DNA from: CAZDOD01 sp964506935
Lineage (GTDB): Bacteria; Desulfobacterota; Zymogenia; Zymogenales; Zymogenaceae
DNA: 25,403 nucleotides
Assembly (NCBI GenBank): GCA_964506935.1
Contig: CAZDOD010000012.1
Coordinates: 1 to 25,403, forward strand
Direction of reading: 5' to 3'
Position numbers and translations under genes: made by a program. This document shows, piece after piece, positions 22,581-25,403 of this stretch (positions are counted from its first letter, which is position 1; the number at the start of each line of letters is the position of its first letter). The notes beneath the pieces are model-generated. The model did not search any database and was not told the DNA's origin. It saw nothing but the letters and a program-made list of their open reading frames with translations.

Positions 22581-22613
22581 ATTATATATAAGACGCAATT
22601 CAATCTTGAGATC

Positions 22614-23585
22614 TCACCTGAAGTGACACGCGCAAAGTCTCCCGCCCCCCTTGTCTTCTAAGGGGGGTTCTTCTTTGTGGCATATTTCCTTGGCCTCGGG
22701 GCATCTCGTGTGGAAGCGGCAGCCCGGCGGCGGAAAGACGGGGCTTGGGATGTCTCCTTTGAGGATTATCCTTTTTCCCTTTCGTCCCGGCTCAAACGAT
22801 GGCACGGCAGAAAAGAGGGCTGTGGTGTATGGATGGAGGGGGTTTTTGTATAGGGCCGATTTCTCGGAAAGCTCCATGATCTTGCCAAGATACATAACCG
22901 CGACACGATCACTGATGTGCTTGACCACCGATAAATCGTGGGAAATAAACAGATAAGTCAACTCGAATTTATCTTTGAGATCCATTAAAAGATTCAATAT
23001 CTGCGCCTGTATCGAGACGTCGAGAGAAGACACCGGCTCATCGGCGACGATAAGCTCGGGGCTGAGCGCCAGGGCACGGGCGATTCCTATCCTTTGGCGC
23101 TGTCCCCCCGAAAACTCGTGCGGGTAGCGATCGAGGTGATCCTCCGATAGACCCACAAGTTCTAGATATTCTATAACCTTTTCTTTCTTCTCGGATCTCT
23201 TTATGAGATTGTGGATTATCATCCCCTCCCCGATGATTGACGAGACCGGTTTTCTGGGATTGAGGGATGAATATGGATCCTGGAAGATTATTTGAAGTTT
23301 CGCCCTGAGATGCAAGAGCTCGTCTTTGGAAAGTTCGGAAAAATCCCTCCCGTCGTATGTTACCGTCCCTGAGGTCGGCTCTTCGAGCCTGAGGATGACC
23401 CTACCTAAGGTACTCTTTCCGCACCCGCTTTCACCAACGAGTCCGAAAGTCTCGCCCCTCAGTAGATTTAGGTCGACGCCGTCCACCGCACGGACGAAGA
23501 GGTCCTTTTTCGCAAGGAGCGCCCTGGTTATTGGATAATATTTCTTTACAGAAGAAACTCTTATAAGTGCATCCATTTCAGTCAT
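22614..23585 (-). CDS. DppF/OppF-type ABC transporter ATP-binding protein (peptide/nickel family)
   Basis: 323 residues. Walker A GESGCGKSTLG, signature FSGGQRQRIGIARAL, Walker B LIVADEPVSSLDVS, H-loop FISHD, then the C-terminal oligopeptide/dipeptide module HPYTTALFSAVPSF...GCRFHTRCPEAKEIC. That end distinguishes peptide/nickel importers from other ABC classes. The ATG at 23585 overlaps the preceding DppD-type gene by eight bases; a second in-frame ATG at 23576 is also possible. Neither permease nor binding protein follows: the transcript ends at the 22553 terminator. Location beside nikR makes nickel (or a nickel chelate) a possible cargo, unproven. Confidence 0.93.
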   Translation of the reverse strand: MTEMDALIRVSSVKKYYPITRALLAKKDLFVRAVDGVDLNLLRGETFGLVGESGCGKSTLGRVILRLEEPTSGTVTYDGRDFSELSKDELLHLRAKLQIIFQDPYSSLNPRKPVSSIIGEGMIIHNLIKRSEKKEKVIEYLELVGLSEDHLDRYPHEFSGGQRQRIGIARALALSPELIVADEPVSSLDVSIQAQILNLLMDLKDKFELTYLFISHDLSVVKHISDRVAVMYLGKIMELSEKSALYKNPLHPYTTALFSAVPSFEPGRKGKRIILKGDIPSPVFPPPGCRFHTRCPEAKEICHKEEPPLEDKGGGRLCACHFR

Positions 23586-24570
23586 AGAGAAAGCATCTCA
23601 CTTTGTGGCTTGTGTTTTTCGATTTCGAGGTCTCTATCATATCGGGCTCCCGGACACGGCAGGTGTCAAACACTTGAGGGCAGCGGGGATTGAACCTGCA
23701 TCCCTTCGGGAGCTCGGATAGTTTCGGGACGCTACCGCCGATTGTAAAGAGTTTTTTCCCCTTTGTATCCCGTGAGGGGAGGGATTTTAGAAGCCCCTGG
23801 GTATAGGGATGGAGAGGGTTTTCAAAGAGCTCTGCGACATCTATCTCCTCGACGATTTTTCCGGCATACATCACAGACACCCTCTTTGCAACTTCGGAGA
23901 CCACGCCGAGATCGTGGGTGATTAAGATCATCGACATGTCTCGCTCGTTCTTTAGTTCGTCCATGAGCGTAAGGATCGATGCCTGAATCGTGACATCGAG
24001 GGCGGTGGTTGGCTCGTCTGCGATCATCAGGGTTGGGGAGAGCGAGAGTGCCATGGCGATCATCACCCTCTGCCTCATCCCGCCCGAAAGCTGGTGAGGG
24101 TGGTCATTATATCTCTCGTCGGGAGACGGAATCCCCACCTTTCTTAATATATCTATGCTCCTCTGTTTTATCTCATCCTTTTTCATATCGCGGTGGAATC
24201 TAAAGACCTCGGCTACCTGTTCACCGATTGTGTAAACAGGATTTAGCGATGTCATCGGCTCTTGAAAGATCATCGAGATCTTATCGCCCCTTATATAACG
24301 CATCTTTTTTTCCGGGACTTCAAGAAGGTCTTCCCCCTCAAAGACGATCCTTCCCGAGGTTATCTTTCCGGGGGGAGACGGGATGAGGCGCATGATAGAC
24401 AGGGCCGTCACGCTTTTGCCGCAGCCGCTCTCTCCCACAAGGCCCAGTGTCTCGCCGGGGCCAATCTTGAGGTCTACACCGTCTACTGCCCTGACCAACC
24501 CCTGATCGGTGAAAAAGGAGGTCGAAAGCCCCTCTACTTCTAAGATGTTTTCAAAATCAGATTTCTTCAT
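23578..24570 (-). CDS. DppD/OppD-type ABC transporter ATP-binding protein (peptide/nickel family)
   Basis: 330 residues. Walker A GESGCGKSVTALSIM, Q-loop IFQEPMTSLNPV, signature LSGGMRQRVMIAMAL, Walker B LMIADEPTTALDVT, H-loop LITHDLG, and the C-terminal module HPYTQGLLKSLPS...GCRFNPRCPQVFDTCR. First gene of a two-gene minus-strand operon, divergent from nikR across 182 bases. No good ribosome site precedes the ATG at 24570. Membrane partners must be encoded elsewhere. Confidence 0.93.
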   Translation of the reverse strand: MKKSDFENILEVEGLSTSFFTDQGLVRAVDGVDLKIGPGETLGLVGESGCGKSVTALSIMRLIPSPPGKITSGRIVFEGEDLLEVPEKKMRYIRGDKISMIFQEPMTSLNPVYTIGEQVAEVFRFHRDMKKDEIKQRSIDILRKVGIPSPDERYNDHPHQLSGGMRQRVMIAMALSLSPTLMIADEPTTALDVTIQASILTLMDELKNERDMSMILITHDLGVVSEVAKRVSVMYAGKIVEEIDVAELFENPLHPYTQGLLKSLPSRDTKGKKLFTIGGSVPKLSELPKGCRFNPRCPQVFDTCRVREPDMIETSKSKNTSHKVRCFLYD

Positions 24571-24626
24571 CTAAAAATACTCTATATGAAAACTATAGGT
24601 TAAACAATAAAAAAAGCATTTTTTAC

Positions 24627-24654
24627 TTGACAATTAAAACCTATTTTCTATAAT
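24627..24654 (+). promoter_or_regulatory. Promoter of nikR
   Basis: TTGACA (24627-24632), 16-base spacer, TATAAT (24649-24654): both hexamers exact. Start near 24661, ~90 bases before the nikR ATG, inside a pair of GTAACAC repeats. Confidence 0.8.
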
Positions 24655-24655
24655 G

Positions 24656-24682
24656 GTAACACGAAATATAAAATAGTAACAC
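24656..24682. promoter_or_regulatory. GTAACAC direct repeats, candidate NikR operator
   Basis: GTAACAC at 24656-24662 and 24676-24682, 13 bases apart, right at the predicted nikR transcript start. From general knowledge, NikR sites in delta-type bacteria are GTGTTAC-N13/14-GTAACAC. Here the half-site and spacing fit, but the left half is in direct rather than inverted orientation. Confidence 0.5.
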
Positions 24683-24708
24683 TATCAAAGAACAAAATAA
24701 CATAATAG

Positions 24709-24736
24709 CGATAACGATAATACGATAACAATAATA
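24709..24736. repeat. 14-base tandem repeat in the nikR leader
   Basis: CGATAACGATAATA (24709-24722) followed by CGATAACAATAATA (24723-24736), one mismatch, with a decayed third unit near 24695. It lies between the nikR promoter and start codon in very AT-rich DNA. Confidence 0.7.
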
Positions 24737-24752
24737 ACTATATAGGTAAAAA

Positions 24753-25184
24753 ATGAGTGAGATAACTAGATTCGGGGTCTCTCTCGATGAAGAGCTCCTT
24801 AAAGATTTTGATAAGTTCATCAAAGAGAAGGGGTATCAGAATCGTTCTGAAGCGATTCGTGATCTCATAAGGGACATGCTTGTGGAGCGTGAGTGGGAAT
24901 CGGAAATGGAGGGGAGAGACGGTGATCGAATGGCTGTCGTCTCGATTGTCTACAACCATCACCAGTCTGATCTACAAAATAGATTAACCGACACACAACA
25001 CTCACATCATGGTGTCGTCCACTCGACCCTTCACATACATCTCGACGAAGACAATTGCCTTGAGATCTTGGTTCTAAAAGGTGGAGCAAAAGATATCATC
25101 TCCCTCGGAGATAATCTCATCAGCACACGCGGTGTAAGACACGGGAAGATGATACTCACAACCACCGGGAAAAGCCTGAAATAA
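24753..25184 (+). CDS. nikR: NikR, nickel-responsive ribbon-helix-helix regulator
   Basis: 143 residues. N-terminal ribbon-helix-helix DNA-binding part (TRFGVSLDEELLKDFDKFI, NRSEAIRDLIRDML). C-terminal ACT-like nickel-binding part with TQHSHH (His83), STLHIHLDEDNCLEILVLKG (His94, His96, Cys102) and GVRHGK. By alignment with E. coli NikR these are the square-planar nickel ligands His76, His87, His89 and Cys95. It represses nickel import when nickel is plentiful. Weak ribosome site (TAGGT). It precedes nikM/cbiM on the same strand and is divergent from the DppD/F-type ATPases, so it may control both. Confidence 0.95.
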   Translation: MSEITRFGVSLDEELLKDFDKFIKEKGYQNRSEAIRDLIRDMLVEREWESEMEGRDGDRMAVVSIVYNHHQSDLQNRLTDTQHSHHGVVHSTLHIHLDEDNCLEILVLKGGAKDIISLGDNLISTRGVRHGKMILTTTGKSLK

Positions 25185-25256
25185 AATATATAAATACTAT
25201 TGTTCTTATGAGGTTGATAATAGTTTTTCGATAGTTTTTTTGGAGGAGGTATCAGT

Positions 25257-25403
25257 ATGCATATCCCTGATGGTTTTCTTTCCGTGCCCGTGAGTGCTGC
25301 ATCTTACGCGGTCTCTGCGGTTACAGGGGGAGGAGCTTTAATTCGCGCCAAAAAGAAGCTGACTGACAGGTTCGTCCCCCTCGTTGGTATCTGTGCGGCA
25401 TTT
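25257..25403 (+). CDS. nikM: NikM/CbiM energy-coupling-factor nickel/cobalt transporter substrate-binding subunit (N-terminal part, cut by window edge)
   Basis: 49 codons visible. MHIPDGFLS is the invariant N-terminus of the CbiM/NikM family, where the amino end and His2 bind the metal; a first membrane segment (~13-28) and RAKKKLTDRFVPLVGICAAF follow. A strong ribosome site GGAGGAGGT lies seven bases before the ATG. It starts 72 bases after nikR with no terminator between, so both are probably one transcript. NikR next door favours nickel over cobalt. Confidence 0.85.
   Translation, partial: MHIPDGFLSVPVSAASYAVSAVTGGGALIRAKKKLTDRFVPLVGICAAF

Noticed and set aside
24695..24736. Tandem repeat in the nikR leader as a CRISPR array
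   Set aside because: Units are 14 bases, directly abutting, without spacers, and no cas gene is present.

Overview
The window looks like part of the chromosome of an anaerobic bacterium, most plausibly a Desulfobacterota/'deltaproteobacterial' lineage. This placement is an inference. It rests on the combination of tungstate uptake and duplicated MoeA genes, 2-hydroxyacyl-CoA dehydratase/benzoyl-CoA reductase-type subunits, a B12-binding radical SAM protein, a QueG-like iron-sulfur protein, NikR nickel control, heavy AGG/AGA/ATA codon use with good Shine-Dalgarno sites, and sigma70-type promoters. No rRNA, tRNA, transposase, prophage or CRISPR array was seen.

Layout. (1) 1-6620, minus strand: a tungstate/molybdate operon, tupA-tupB-tupC-moeA-moeA(PBP fusion)-moaA, with moaA running off the left edge. 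It starts from a near-consensus promoter and a ~330-nt leader. The leader holds several hairpins, a possible Moco/Tuco-type aptamer, a clear intrinsic terminator, and a six-base anti-Shine-Dalgarno element facing the tupA ribosome site. (2) 6660-11319, plus strand and divergent from tup: a promoter overlapped by a TGAAC-N3-GTTCA palindrome drives a hotdog thioesterase, two different HgdA/HgdB/BcrB/BcrC-type subunits, two tandem paralogues that look like DUF6125, and a TIGR04076-like protein. This is the most unusual set in the window. (3) 11320-19200, plus strand: a long-form acyl-CoA dehydrogenase, a TetR regulator with a perfect consensus promoter, a TIGR04190-like B12-binding radical SAM protein translationally coupled to a QueG-like Fe-S protein, a palindromic intergenic repeat, and an acetoacetyl-CoA synthetase with its own promoter. 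(4) 19200-22512, plus strand: a slipin, a DUF2148 ferredoxin-domain protein and a site-2-type protease packed together, then a monoacylglycerol-lipase-like hydrolase. (5) 22550-25403: a minus-strand pair of DppD/DppF-type ATPases without permeases, divergent from nikR, which is followed by the start of a NikM/CbiM nickel/cobalt transporter.

How it fits together. The left operon imports tungstate and inserts it (or molybdate) into molybdopterin. The middle genes all point to acyl-CoA chemistry: thioester hydrolysis, radical dehydration or reduction, alpha-beta desaturation and acetoacetate activation, probably under TetR-type control. The ATPase activator that HgdAB/BCR enzymes normally need is not in the window, so either it lies elsewhere or this two-subunit enzyme works differently. 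The right end is a nickel-homeostasis locus. Metal supply (W/Mo and Ni) flanks a CoA-ester catabolic island; whether these are functionally linked is not shown by the sequence.
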